This document shows positions 17,024-25,803 of a stretch of DNA of 34,205 nt, one piece after another. The stretch comes from Xanthobacteraceae bacterium (GTDB lineage Bacteria > Pseudomonadota > Alphaproteobacteria > Rhizobiales > Xanthobacteraceae). The notes beneath the pieces were generated by a model. That model was not told the origin of the DNA and did not search any database. It saw nothing but the letters and a program-made list of their open reading frames with translations. How positions within the stretch are numbered: position 1 is the stretch's first letter; every line of letters begins with the position of its first letter. The stretch lies in assembly GCA_019745775.1 (NCBI GenBank), contig JAIESR010000016.1, positions 1 to 34,205 of the forward strand, read 5' to 3'. Both the position numbers and the translations under genes were made by a program.

Positions 17024-19255
17024 ATGCTTGGCAGGACCATGACCGGACGGACGCGTTTCCCGCTCTGGCTCGGCGGCGCGCTCGCGCTGCTGTTCCTGTT
17101 GAACGCCGCCGCGGCGATAGCGCTCTTGCGCCCGCCGCAGTTTACGGTGGTCATCGATCCCTCACAGATGCGCTCCGAGTCAGGTCTGGCCTGGATCGTA
17201 CCCGTGCCGTTGGGCAACGTCGTTTTCCAAGTTGAAGGCGATCGGACCTCACGCCCTCGCTCAAATCTTCGCCTGTTCGAAAATCAGACTGAACTGAAGC
17301 CGGGCGGGTCGCTTCACGCGGACATCCGGGAACAAGGCTCCGGACGCTTCTCGCACTGGCGCCAATCGCTCTACTTCTCGACGACGGACGGCAGCGACCC
17401 GCGCAAGAACGGGCGCACCTACTCGGTGTCGGTAGCGGGGGGTCTCAATACCTACTTGTTGCTCGCGCTGGCGCTGCTCGACTTCCTCTGCTTCGCCGCG
17501 CTACGCCCGATATTGATCCGCCGGTATGGGCAAAGCGCAGAGCGCGTTCGCTCTCCGGATTTCATGCCGACCCTTTCACCGCTCAAACTCGCTGCACTGG
17601 TCGTGGCTACGGCCTTCGTGCTTGCCTGGTTCTGTGGATTCACACACCGCACGAACGACGATTCCCTCATGCGCATGATCGCCGAAGGCGCGATGAGCGG
17701 CAGCCCATCGGAGTTCCTGATCTATGAGAATGTCATCGCGGGACTAGTGCTGCGCAGCCTGTACAACGTGGCACCGCGCGTCCCCTGGTATGACCTTGTC
17801 CTCGCAGCAGGCAGCATGGCTGGCGCGCTGCTGTTGCTGACGGCGGTCGTGCGGCTGAACCGATCACATCGTGGAATGTTTTTTTGCGCACTGGTCGGCT
17901 TGATCGTGTTCACGGGCATTTTTCAGAATCTGCAATTTTCCGCTGCCGCAATCGTGCTGGCCGGGGGAGCCACGGCGCTTCTGGTATCGGTTGCATTTCG
18001 GCCGCCCGCCTCATCCCACCGCCTGCAGCTCTCGGCCGCAGTCGCTGCAGCTGCATTTTTCTGGGGCTCGTTGTTTCGTTTTGAAGCTGCATTTCTGTCG
18101 GCGGCACTTGTCGCGCCGATGCTCATGCTCTGGACGCGACAAGGCATCGCGGCGCTGCGAGTACCCCTTCTCGGCCTTGCAGCCGGCATCGTCCTCGCAG
18201 CTTCCGGCAAGGCCTTTGACGTTTCCTACTATCGCTTCACGCCGGGGTGGGAGCATTTTCAAGCGGAAAAGCGGCAGCGTCTTCGTGTCACCGAGTATCT
18301 GCATGCCGATCCGTCGCGGGTTGGCGAGATGGACGCCGCGCTTTCGACGGTCGGGTGGAGTCACAATGACTACGATCTACTCATCCGATGGATGTTCGCG
18401 TTGCCGGACCTTTTCAGCATCGACCGCATAGCCCGATTTGCGGAGCTTGCACCGCGGCAGCCTTGGGCCGAGCGGATTGCCAACTTCGTGCAGGTGATGA
18501 GCCACCACCAAGACACGCTTTGGATCTTCATCGCAATTTGCGGCCTTGTCCTGATCGTCACGCGCTCGTTCTATGCCGTCGGCGTCATGCTTGTTTCGGC
18601 CTTCTGGTGGTCTGCCGCGATGATCGCCCTATCGATCGTGTACAAGCCGAACGTCACACATTTCCTCTGGGTGACATGCGGAATGGTTTCTCTCGTTGCC
18701 GTGGGAACGGCTTTCGCCGGCGCCGGAGACGTCCGACGCCGCGGCTATCGGCTTGTGGAGGACAGGGTGGTCGCGGCCGGTGTGTTCGCCGCCATCGGTT
18801 ACATAGCGCTCTGGCAGACGGGCGACGCCTGGGCGCGCATGCGGACGGACAACGAACTGCGCGCGCGGCTGGTGCGCGAAGTTGCGGCTTGGCCGATCAC
18901 GTCAAACACCAAGCTGCTATCCTGGAACGCGGATTTTCCATTCGAAACGTGGATCCGTCCGTTTCAACCGCTATCGCCGCACGAGCGGCAATTCTTCCGC
19001 ACGACCCATAATGCTGTCTCACCGCTCGCTGACCCGGTTTACGCCGCGTGGGGCACGAAGGACGTATTGTGGGCCCTGTGCCATGATCCGCAAACCTATC
19101 TGGTCGCTGGCCGCCGCGGATACGTCGCTCGCCAGAAAATCATGCTGTCGAAATACATGCACGAGCATCACAAAGAGGACGTGGCACTGGTTCCCGTGTT
19201 CGAAGGGGATGCAACCTCACTCTTCGCCTGCCGCCCGGCCGGGACGAAAGGCTGA
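17024..19255 (+). CDS. Large polytopic membrane protein, possible GT-C-like glycosyltransferase
   Basis: 743 residues; family not recognised with certainty. A first membrane helix (about 10-30) is followed by a soluble segment to about 140, then roughly ten hydrophobic helices, and a C-terminal soluble domain of about 130 residues. After the third helix comes HRTNDDSLMRMIAEG; an acidic pair in this position is typical of GT-C enzymes that use polyprenyl-linked sugars. The divergent GT2/GtrB-like neighbour would supply such a donor. The start could be ATG 17024 or ATG 17039 (AGGA immediately upstream); the frame is open far upstream, but that part overlaps the divergent gene. GC is lower than in neighbours, suggesting transfer. 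No function is proven. Confidence 0.7.
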   Translation: MLGRTMTGRTRFPLWLGGALALLFLLNAAAAIALLRPPQFTVVIDPSQMRSESGLAWIVPVPLGNVVFQVEGDRTSRPRSNLRLFENQTELKPGGSLHADIREQGSGRFSHWRQSLYFSTTDGSDPRKNGRTYSVSVAGGLNTYLLLALALLDFLCFAALRPILIRRYGQSAERVRSPDFMPTLSPLKLAALVVATAFVLAWFCGFTHRTNDDSLMRMIAEGAMSGSPSEFLIYENVIAGLVLRSLYNVAPRVPWYDLVLAAGSMAGALLLLTAVVRLNRSHRGMFFCALVGLIVFTGIFQNLQFSAAAIVLAGGATALLVSVAFRPPASSHRLQLSAAVAAAAFFWGSLFRFEAAFLSAALVAPMLMLWTRQGIAALRVPLLGLAAGIVLAASGKAFDVSYYRFTPGWEHFQAEKRQRLRVTEYLHADPSRVGEMDAALSTVGWSHNDYDLLIRWMFALPDLFSIDRIARFAELAPRQPWAERIANFVQVMSHHQDTLWIFIAICGLVLIVTRSFYAVGVMLVSAFWWSAAMIALSIVYKPNVTHFLWVTCGMVSLVAVGTAFAGAGDVRRRGYRLVEDRVVAAGVFAAIGYIALWQTGDAWARMRTDNELRARLVREVAAWPITSNTKLLSWNADFPFETWIRPFQPLSPHERQFFRTTHNAVSPLADPVYAAWGTKDVLWALCHDPQTYLVAGRRGYVARQKIMLSKYMHEHHKEDVALVPVFEGDATSLFACRPAGTKG

Positions 19256-19288
19256 CGTGCGACGGACCTGCAGCGCCCCTTATCAGGT

Positions 19289-21373
19289 CTAAGCCGGCGC
19301 GAAGCCGCGCTGCTTGAGCAGCGCGTCGGCGGTCGGCAGACGGCCGCGGAAAGCCAGGTAGAGCGCTTCCGGATCGCTCTTGCCGCCGGCGGCGTAGACG
19401 TGGTCGTAGAGTTTCTTCGCCGTCGCCGGATCGAAGATGTCGCCGGTCTCCTGGAACGCGGCGAAGGCGTCGGCGTCGAGCACCTCCGACCACATGTAGC
19501 TGTAATAGGCCGAGGCGTAGCCGCCGCCCGAAAAGACGTGGGCGAAATGCGTGGGCCGGTGGCGCATGACGATCTCCGCCGGCATGCCGATCTTGGCGAG
19601 CGCCGCGTTCTCGAACGCGCCGACGTCGAAGTCCTTCGCGTCCTCGAGCAGATGCGCGTCGAGATCGAACAGCGCCGACGACACGAACTCGACGGTGGCG
19701 AAACCGCGGTTGAAGTTGCGGGCGTCGAGCAGGCGCTTGAGCAGGTCGTCGGGAATCGGGCGGCCGGTGCGGTTGTGGATCGCGAAGCGCCGAAGGATGT
19801 CGGGCTGCTCCAGCCAGTGCTCGTAGAGCTGCGACGGCAGCTCGACCCAGTCGGTCAGCACGCTGGTGCCGGCGACCATCGGATAGGTGACATCGGACAA
19901 GAGCCCGTGCAGCGCGTGACCGAACTCGTGGAACAGCGTGCGGGCGTCGTCGAACGACAGCAGCGTCGGCTGCCCCTCGCCGCCCTTGTTGAAGTTCATG
20001 ACGTTGATCACCAATGGGCGAACGTCGGGCCCGGTGAGCTTCTCCTGGTCGCGCAGCGTCGTCATCCAGGCGCCGGAGCGTTTCGACGGCCGCGCGAAAT
20101 AATCGCCGAAGAACAGGCCGAGATGGCGGCCGTCCTTGAGGACTTCCCAGACCATCACGTCGGGATGCCAGGCGGCGACGTCCTTCCTCCGCTCGAACGA
20201 AAGGCCGAACAGCTTGTAGGCGGTGTAGAACGCCGCATCGACGATGTGGTGGAGCTGGAAGTACGGCTTCACCGTCGCTTCGTCGATGTCGCAACGGACC
20301 TTGCGCAGCTTCTCGGCGTAGTAGCGCCAGTCCCAGGGCTCGATCTTGAAGTTGCCGCCCTCGGCGCGCACCAGCTCCTGCATGGCGTCGCGGTCGGCGA
20401 GCGCGCCCTTGCGCGCCGGCGCCCAGACACGATCCAGGAGGTCGCGCACCGCGGCCGGCGTCTTCGCCATGGCGTCGTCGAGCCGGTAGTGCGCGAAGGT
20501 CTCGAAGCCGAGGAGCTTGGCGCGCTCGGCGCGCAGCGCCACGGTCTCGGCGATCACCGCCTTGTTGTCGGTCTTGCCTCCCTGGTCGCCGCGCGCGATC
20601 CAGGCGCGGAACGCCTTCTCGCGCAGATCCCGGCGCGACGAGAACTGCAGGAACGGCTCGACGCTGGAACGCGACAGCGTGATGACGTGCTTGCCCTCCA
20701 TGCCGCGCTCGGCCGCGGCGCTGCGGGCCGCGGCGCGCACGAAATCCGGCAGGCCGGCGAGATCGTCCTCGCTCTCGAGCGTGAGCGTGTAGCTCTGCTC
20801 GTCGGCGAGCACGTTCTGGCTGAAGGTCGTGCCCAGCACCGCCAGCCGCTCGGCGATCTCCGCCAGCCGCTTCTTGGTGGCGACGTCGAGCCCGGCGCCG
20901 GCGCGCGTGTACATCTTGTGATAGCGGTCGAGCACGCGGCGCTGCTCGGGGGTGAGGCCCGCATCGGGCGCGCGATTGAGCGCGTCTATGCGCTTGAACA
21001 AGGCCTCGTTCTGCAGGATGCGCTGGTTGTGCGCGGCGAGCTTCGGCCCGATCTCGCGCTCGATCGCAAGCAGGTCGTCGTTGGTGTGGGCGCCCGCCAG
21101 ATTGAAGAACACCGCCGCGACGCGTTCGAGCAGCTTGCCGCTCTTCTCCAGCCGCTCGATGGTGTTGGCGAAGCTCGGCGCCTCGGCCTGCGCCGCGACC
21201 GCCGCGATGTCGGCGTCATGCTCGGCGAAGGCACGCTCGAACGCCGGCATGAAATGGCCGGGCGCGATGCGGCCGAACGGCGGCACCTCGAACGCCTCGC
21301 TCCAGGTCTCGAAGAAGGGATTGGGCTCGGCGGCGGGAAGCTGGCTCTGCTGGGTCATGTTTTGATCGGTCAT
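19289..21373 (-). CDS. M3-family zinc metallopeptidase (peptidyl-dipeptidase/oligopeptidase type)
   Basis: 694 residues, the usual length for Dcp/OpdA enzymes. The zinc site is HEFGHALH at about residues 482-489, with the third ligand Glu in DWVELPSQ about 25 residues later. Upstream NPFF and FGRIAPGHFMPAFE are the N-terminal marks of the family, and SGGGYASAYYSYMWS near the end supplies the conserved Tyr/Gly substrate loop. It degrades short cytosolic peptides. No signal peptide is present. The start may be ATG 21373 or ATG 21358 (MTQQSQ); neither has a strong ribosome site. It ends 33 bp from the convergent membrane-protein gene and is divergent from the DapA-like gene. Confidence 0.93.
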   Translation of the reverse strand: MTDQNMTQQSQLPAAEPNPFFETWSEAFEVPPFGRIAPGHFMPAFERAFAEHDADIAAVAAQAEAPSFANTIERLEKSGKLLERVAAVFFNLAGAHTNDDLLAIEREIGPKLAAHNQRILQNEALFKRIDALNRAPDAGLTPEQRRVLDRYHKMYTRAGAGLDVATKKRLAEIAERLAVLGTTFSQNVLADEQSYTLTLESEDDLAGLPDFVRAAARSAAAERGMEGKHVITLSRSSVEPFLQFSSRRDLREKAFRAWIARGDQGGKTDNKAVIAETVALRAERAKLLGFETFAHYRLDDAMAKTPAAVRDLLDRVWAPARKGALADRDAMQELVRAEGGNFKIEPWDWRYYAEKLRKVRCDIDEATVKPYFQLHHIVDAAFYTAYKLFGLSFERRKDVAAWHPDVMVWEVLKDGRHLGLFFGDYFARPSKRSGAWMTTLRDQEKLTGPDVRPLVINVMNFNKGGEGQPTLLSFDDARTLFHEFGHALHGLLSDVTYPMVAGTSVLTDWVELPSQLYEHWLEQPDILRRFAIHNRTGRPIPDDLLKRLLDARNFNRGFATVEFVSSALFDLDAHLLEDAKDFDVGAFENAALAKIGMPAEIVMRHRPTHFAHVFSGGGYASAYYSYMWSEVLDADAFAAFQETGDIFDPATAKKLYDHVYAAGGKSDPEALYLAFRGRLPTADALLKQRGFAPA

Positions 21374-21505
21374 TGCACCAATCTGGTGTCCTGCGGCCGC
21401 CGGCGCAACACCTTATATCTTCAGCCGGTAGACCCGGCGGGCCGCGGGACTTGCACAGGCCATTTGTGGTAGAAAATAGCCAGCGCGAATTCCAGGAGTT
21501 CTCCG

Positions 21506-22462
21506 ATGCCCCGTCACGCCAGCTACATCCCCCACGGCGTCATCCCAGCCGTGCTGCTGCCGTTTAACGACGATCTCTCGATCGACGAGGCGAGCTTCCG
21601 CAGCCACCTGCGCGACGTCGCCGCAACCGAGGGGATTTCGGCAATCACCCTGAACGCGCACTCGACCGAAGTCGCGTCCTGCTCGTTCGACGAGCAGCGC
21701 CGCGTGCTGGCGGTCGCGCAGGACGAGATCGGCACCAAACTGCCGATCGTCAACGGCATCTGGGCCGACGGCAGCTTGGAAGCGGCGCGCATCGCCAAGA
21801 TGGCGGCGGACGGCGGCGCCTCGGCGCTCTTGGTGTTTCCGCCGGCACCGTTCACGTTGCAGCAGTCGCCGGAGATGGCGCTCGCGCACTTCAAGCGCAT
21901 CGCCGATGCCTCAGACCTGCCGATCATCGTGTTCCAGTATCCGCTGGCGACCGGCCAGGGCTATCCGCGCGACACCCTGCTCAAGATGTGCGCTGAGGTA
22001 CCTTCGATCCGCGCCATCAAGGATTGGTCCGGCATCGTGCCGCAGCATGAGATGCACATCCGCACGCTGCAGAGCCTGCCGCGGCCGGTGAACGTGCTCA
22101 CCACCCACTCCGCCTGGCTGTTCCCGTCGCTGGTGCTCGGCTGCAACGGGCTCCTTTCCGGCTCCGGCAGCGTGATCGCCGACCTGCAGGCGCAGCTTTA
22201 CCGGGCGGTGCAGCGCAACGACCTCGCGGCGGCGAAGGCGCTCAACGACCGCATCCACCCGACCGCGCGCGTGTTCTACGCCGAGCCCTTCGCCGACATG
22301 CACAACCGCATGAAGGAAGCGCTGGTGCTGCTCGGCCGCCTGCCGCGCGCGGTGGTGCGCCCGCCGCTGGTGAAGCTCGGCAATGCGGAGATCGAGCGTA
22401 TCCGTGCCGCGCTGGTCGAGGCCGGGCTGCTCGACGGCAAGGCCAAGCGCGCCGCCGCGTGA
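21506..22462 (+). CDS. DapA-fold (dihydrodipicolinate synthase family) lyase/aldolase
   Basis: 318 residues, TIM-barrel class I aldolase family (DHDPS/NAL). The Schiff-base Lys is Lys172 in RAIKDWSG and the catalytic Tyr is Tyr145 in VFQYP. The usual GTTGE substrate loop reads NAHSTE, so pyruvate binding is altered and the true substrate is unlikely to be that of lysine biosynthesis. AGGAG lies 8 nt before ATG 21506. It is followed at 62 nt by a Bug binding protein and then a flavin monooxygenase, all on one strand, which points to a catabolic operon in which it cleaves or dehydrates an intermediate. Confidence 0.88.
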   Translation: MPRHASYIPHGVIPAVLLPFNDDLSIDEASFRSHLRDVAATEGISAITLNAHSTEVASCSFDEQRRVLAVAQDEIGTKLPIVNGIWADGSLEAARIAKMAADGGASALLVFPPAPFTLQQSPEMALAHFKRIADASDLPIIVFQYPLATGQGYPRDTLLKMCAEVPSIRAIKDWSGIVPQHEMHIRTLQSLPRPVNVLTTHSAWLFPSLVLGCNGLLSGSGSVIADLQAQLYRAVQRNDLAAAKALNDRIHPTARVFYAEPFADMHNRMKEALVLLGRLPRAVVRPPLVKLGNAEIERIRAALVEAGLLDGKAKRAAA

Positions 22463-22524
22463 GGCTGCTCCGCCGGCACGCGCCGGCGGCACTCACAGAC
22501 CGCCCGAGACGTGAAGGTGCGATT

Positions 22525-23517
22525 GTGACCAAGCGCAATCTGACCGTCGCAGTGTTTGTTCAAGCCGCAATGGCCATCGCTGCCTGTCACGGTACAGCGC
22601 AGGCGCAGAGTTATCCGAGCAAGCCGCTCACCATGGTCGCGCCGTTCGCCGCCGGCGGAACGACCGACGCCATAGCGCGCATCCTGGCGGAGGGAATGCG
22701 CGCCGATCTCGGCCAGCCGGTGGTCGTTGAAAACGTGGGCGGCGCCGGCGGCATGACCGGCGCCCACCGGGTCGCGAGAGCCGCACCCGACGGCTACCAG
22801 TTCGTGCTTGGAAGTCTCGGCACCCACGCCCAGATCCAGTCGTTCTACAAGAAGCCGTTCTACGACGCGGCGAGCGATTTTGAGCCGGTGGCGCTGGTGA
22901 CCGACCAGTCGATCGTGCTGGTCGCGCGCAACGATTTTCCGGCCGACAGCTTCCAGCAGTTCGTCGCCTATGCGAAGGCCAACCAGAAGACCCTGCAATA
23001 CGGCTCCGCCGGAACCGGCGGCTCCAATCATCTGGCGTGCCTGCTGCTCAACACCGCGCTCGGGATCGAGATCACGCATGTTCCCTATCGCAGCGGCGCA
23101 CAGGCGATGCAGGACCTGTTGGGAGGCCGGATCGACTATCAGTGCCCGACGGGAGCGGTGGCGGTACCGCAAATTGCAGGCAAGACAGTCAAAGCGCTTG
23201 CGATCCTGTCGAAGAACCGTTCGGCGATCCTGCCGTCGCTGCCTTCCGCGCACGAGCAGGGGCTGACCGATTTCGACATCCCGACCTGGTATGCGGTCTT
23301 CCTGCCCAAGGGCACGCCGAAGCCCATCGTCCAGAGGCTGCATGCCGCCGTGATGGCCACGATCGACAAGCCCGACGTCCAGAAGCGGATGCGCGAGATC
23401 GGCGCCGACGTGGTCGAGCCCGAGCGCAGGTCACCGGAATACCTCGCCAGGTTCGTTGTCAGCGAAATCAAAAGGTGGGAGGGTCCGATCAAGGCGAGCG
23501 GTGTCCAGGCCGATTGA
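22525..23517 (+). CDS. Bug/TctC-family solute-binding protein
   Basis: 330 residues, periplasmic. Signal peptide: hydrophobic stretch VAVFVQAAMAIAAC then cleavage near AQAQ. Family motifs follow: PLTMVAPFAAGGTTDAIAR, VVVENVGGAGGMTGA, APDGYQFVLGSLGTH and GSAGTGGSNHLA. GTG 22525 is chosen because GAAGG lies about 7 nt upstream and it gives a normal signal peptide; the frame is open to 22459 but that part lacks signal features. No TctAB subunits are adjacent. Its place between a DapA-fold lyase and a flavin monooxygenase suggests that it imports, or senses, the compound these enzymes break down. It is clearly related to the receptor at 1640-2611 but not a close copy. Confidence 0.9.
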   Translation: MTKRNLTVAVFVQAAMAIAACHGTAQAQSYPSKPLTMVAPFAAGGTTDAIARILAEGMRADLGQPVVVENVGGAGGMTGAHRVARAAPDGYQFVLGSLGTHAQIQSFYKKPFYDAASDFEPVALVTDQSIVLVARNDFPADSFQQFVAYAKANQKTLQYGSAGTGGSNHLACLLLNTALGIEITHVPYRSGAQAMQDLLGGRIDYQCPTGAVAVPQIAGKTVKALAILSKNRSAILPSLPSAHEQGLTDFDIPTWYAVFLPKGTPKPIVQRLHAAVMATIDKPDVQKRMREIGADVVEPERRSPEYLARFVVSEIKRWEGPIKASGVQAD

Positions 23518-23532
23518 TAAGCGGGACGCACC

Positions 23533-24903
23533 ATGAAACGGCAGCTGCACCTCAACCTCTTCATCCACAGCCGCGGCCACCACGAGGCGTCGTGGCGCCA
23601 TCCGGCGGCCTCGCCCCTGGCGCTGACCGACATCCGCTACTTCCAGGACCTGGCGCAGCGCGCGGAGGCCGCGCTGTTCGACTCGATCTTCCTTGCCGAT
23701 CAGCTCGCGCTCGGCGGCGACGTGGCGCAGGCGGCGCGCAGCTGGCTCGAGCCCATCACCACGCTGGCGGCGATCGCCGTGGCCACGAGCCGGATCGGAA
23801 TGATCGCCACCTGCTCGACCACCTACACCGAGCCGTTCAACCTGGCGCGGCAGTTTGGGTCGCTCGACCACATCAGCAACGGACGCATCGGCTGGAACAT
23901 CGTCACCACGTGGCTTGCGACCGCCGCCGACAATTACGGCGACACCGGCCAGGTGAGCCATGCCGAGCGCTATGCCCGCGGCGAAGAATACATGACCGTG
24001 GTCAAGGCACTGTGGGACAGCTGGGCCGAGGACGCGGTAATCGACGATCGCGCCGGCGGGCTCTATGCGAAGCCCGATCGCATCCGCCCTATCGACCACA
24101 AGGGCAAGTACTACCAGGTGGCCGGCCCGCTCAACATGCCGCGCTGTCCGCAAGGCCGCCCGGTGCTGGTGCAGGCGGGATCGTCCGACACCGGCCGCCA
24201 GTTTGCCGCACGGCATGCCGAAGCCGTGTTCACCGCGCACATGGAGAAGGCGACCGCGCAGGCGTTCTATGCCGATCTCAAGCGGCTGGTCGCCGCCGAG
24301 GGGCGCGCGCCCGGTGAGGTGCTGATCCTGCCCGGCCTGAGCCCGATGATCGGATCGACCGAAGCCGAGGCGCAGCGCCTCACGCGCGAGGTGAACGAGC
24401 TGTCGGACCCGGAGGTCGGGCGCAAGCGGCTCTCCGGCCGCTTCGGCGGGCATGACTTCTCGCATCTGCCGCTCGACCGGCCCCTGACGCCCGACGACTT
24501 TCCGCCGCCGGACTCGGTCGAGGCGGCGCGCAGCCGCACCGAGGTCATCGTCGGTCTGGTGCGGCGGGAAAAGCCGACATTGCGGCAATTGCTGGCGAGC
24601 CTCGCCGGGGCGCGCGGCCATTTCACCGTCGCCGGGACCCCGGAGCAGATCGCCGATCTGATCGAGGACTGGTTCAACGACGGCGCGGCGGACGGCTTCA
24701 ACATCATGCCGCCGGTTCTGCCGGCCATGCTCGATGCGTTCAGCGCCGAGGTGATCCCGCTGCTGCAGCGGCGCGGCCTGTTCCGCACGAGCTACGAGGG
24801 CAGAACGCTCCGCGAGCACTATGGCCTCGCCTGGCCGAAGAGCGCCTTCGACCAAGCCGCGCCGCAACGGACCTGGCAGTTCACCTCGTCGGCGGGCATT
24901 TGA
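23533..24903 (+). CDS. LLM-class flavin-dependent monooxygenase (NtaA/SnaA/DszA group)
   Basis: 456 residues, the length typical of the NtaA/SnaA/DszA/SoxA subgroup of bacterial luciferase-like enzymes. Motifs: LNLFIHSRGHHEASWRHP at the N-terminus, DSIFLADQ, LEPITTLAAIAVATSRIG, FGSLDHISNGRIGWNIVTTW (the subgroup hallmark), HAERYARGEEYM and VLVQAGSSDTGRQFAARHAE. These enzymes use FMNH2 from a separate reductase to oxidise nitrogen- or sulfur-containing or aromatic substrates. No reductase is encoded nearby. Start ATG 23533 is 15 nt after the upstream stop. A short AGACC/GGTCT hairpin lies about 15 bp after its stop. Confidence 0.92.
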   Translation: MKRQLHLNLFIHSRGHHEASWRHPAASPLALTDIRYFQDLAQRAEAALFDSIFLADQLALGGDVAQAARSWLEPITTLAAIAVATSRIGMIATCSTTYTEPFNLARQFGSLDHISNGRIGWNIVTTWLATAADNYGDTGQVSHAERYARGEEYMTVVKALWDSWAEDAVIDDRAGGLYAKPDRIRPIDHKGKYYQVAGPLNMPRCPQGRPVLVQAGSSDTGRQFAARHAEAVFTAHMEKATAQAFYADLKRLVAAEGRAPGEVLILPGLSPMIGSTEAEAQRLTREVNELSDPEVGRKRLSGRFGGHDFSHLPLDRPLTPDDFPPPDSVEAARSRTEVIVGLVRREKPTLRQLLASLAGARGHFTVAGTPEQIADLIEDWFNDGAADGFNIMPPVLPAMLDAFSAEVIPLLQRRGLFRTSYEGRTLREHYGLAWPKSAFDQAAPQRTWQFTSSAGI

Positions 24904-25007
24904 CGCCCTAGATCGGCTGGAGACCGGCCGGTCTTCCGCGCCTGCGGCGGGCCTTGATCCCGCCACCCCTTTCGTGGACATTGCGGCCGCCAACAGGACC
25001 TGAACCG

Positions 25008-25268
25008 ATGACCAATGCCCCCGACCTCGGCCAGCGCCGCAAGATCAACTGGCTGAACATCAACACCGTGCTGAGCGCCGCCATCCTGATCGGCGCCGAG
25101 GTGTTCGGCGCCGCCTATGCCGGCGGCTGGGCGGTCGCGATGCTGCTCGGCCTCGGCGACGTCGGCGTGCTGAGCCTGCGCGTCGTGTTCTTCGCCCTCG
25201 GCCTCGCGGTGATGATCTCGTTCATCCGGCAGGCGTCGCGCGTCGAACCGTTCACGAGCCGCCAGTGA
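25008..25268 (+). CDS. Small two-helix membrane protein, function unknown
   Basis: 86 residues. A polar N-terminus (MTNAPDLGQRRKINWLNINT) is followed by two hydrophobic segments at about 20-45 and 48-71, separated by a tight GLGDVG turn, and a short basic tail. No family is recognised, though small proteins of this shape with an NWLNINT-like entry to the first helix are common in Hyphomicrobiales. AGGA lies 9 nt before ATG 25008. It sits 104 bp after the flavin monooxygenase and may or may not belong to that operon. A perfect hairpin follows directly. Confidence 0.7.
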   Translation: MTNAPDLGQRRKINWLNINTVLSAAILIGAEVFGAAYAGGWAVAMLLGLGDVGVLSLRVVFFALGLAVMISFIRQASRVEPFTSRQ

Positions 25269-25288
25269 CGCGCGACTGACGTCGCGCG
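25269..25288 (+). terminator. Hairpin after the small membrane protein gene
   Basis: CGCGCGAC (25269-25276), loop TGAC, GTCGCGCG (25281-25288): a perfect 8-bp GC-rich stem starting at the end of the coding region. No T-run follows, so termination is probable but not certain. It separates the preceding genes from the polyamine leader. Confidence 0.5.
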
Positions 25289-25342
25289 AGCGGCGCGAAG
25301 GTTCGACGCTCAGAAATTCTTCACCCACTCTGCAATTTTTTC

Positions 25343-25371
25343 TTGATTATGACGGCGCAATTACTTATGTG
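25343..25371 (+). promoter_or_regulatory. Putative promoter of leader/ODC copy 1
   Basis: TTGATT (25343-25348), 17-nt spacer, TATGTG (25366-25371), in a locally AT-rich stretch. The predicted start near 25378 falls just before the first base shared with the second leader. The second locus has a promoter-like pair at the same distance (29233-29260), which strengthens both. Confidence 0.5.
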
Positions 25372-25377
25372 CGCCCT

Positions 25378-25660
25378 CGCCCTATTTCGCACGTGCCTGT
25401 GGCCGCGTGCTGGTCGGTGGGCATCCGGACAAGAGGCCGGACAGCCGCCAAGGAAGCGATCTGGCTTCCTTACCATGCGACCAGCAGCCGGAGGCGAAAC
25501 CGGCGCACCCCGTCCTCAGCGGGGGACGCGGCTTAAAGCAACGACGGAGCGGGCTTCTGTGGTCTCGTCGGCCCTCCAAAGGTCGACACCAGAGGCTTGT
25601 CCATCTTGCCGGCCGTGCGGACGGGATCTCCCGCTCCAAACCAAGGCAGCATCTCGGGTG
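25378..25660 (+). promoter_or_regulatory. speF-type structured leader RNA, copy 1 (upstream of ODC 1)
   Basis: This fills the gene-free stretch 25289-25803. Order: a single-stranded-looking block ATTTCGCACGTGCCTGTGG (25384); hairpin TCCGG/CCGGA (25424-25441) with loop containing ACAAG; hairpin AAGGAAGC/GCTTCCTT (25450-25471); hairpin GCCGG/CCGGC (25487-25504) with GCGAAA in the loop; hairpin CCCCG/CGGGG (25508-25524); a closing pairing GCCGC (25444-25448) with GCGGC (25528-25532); then TTAAAGCAACGACGGAGCGG, and a distal block with AGGCTTGTCC (25593-25602) and ACCAAGGCA. The same order occurs at 29267. I identify it with the speF motif known upstream of alphaproteobacterial ornithine decarboxylase genes. 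The remaining 140 nt to the start codon holds only the ribosome site GAGGAG. Confidence 0.8.
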
Positions 25661-25803
25661 AAGAGCCCGGCGCGCTTGCTTCCGTGTCTCCATCGCACGG
25701 ACAAGGGCACCGACCTCACCTGCTGACGCCGGGCGTGCTCGCACGCCTGAACTTCAACCTGGGCCTCCGCAAGGGGTCCGTTGACTTGGTGAGGAGAGCG
25801 CAC

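Noticed and set aside
19400-21472. Long plus-strand open frame opposite the M3 peptidase.
   Set aside because: Antisense artefact; the minus strand carries the HEFGH peptidase.
25343-25726. Leader-peptide candidate: frames reading LAxFRTCLWPR occur in both polyamine leaders.
   Set aside because: The predicted transcription start falls near this block, no ribosome site precedes it, third codon positions are also identical, and a 1-nt indel after the shared RW puts the two copies in different frames. RNA-level conservation explains it better, though a short arrest peptide cannot be fully excluded.
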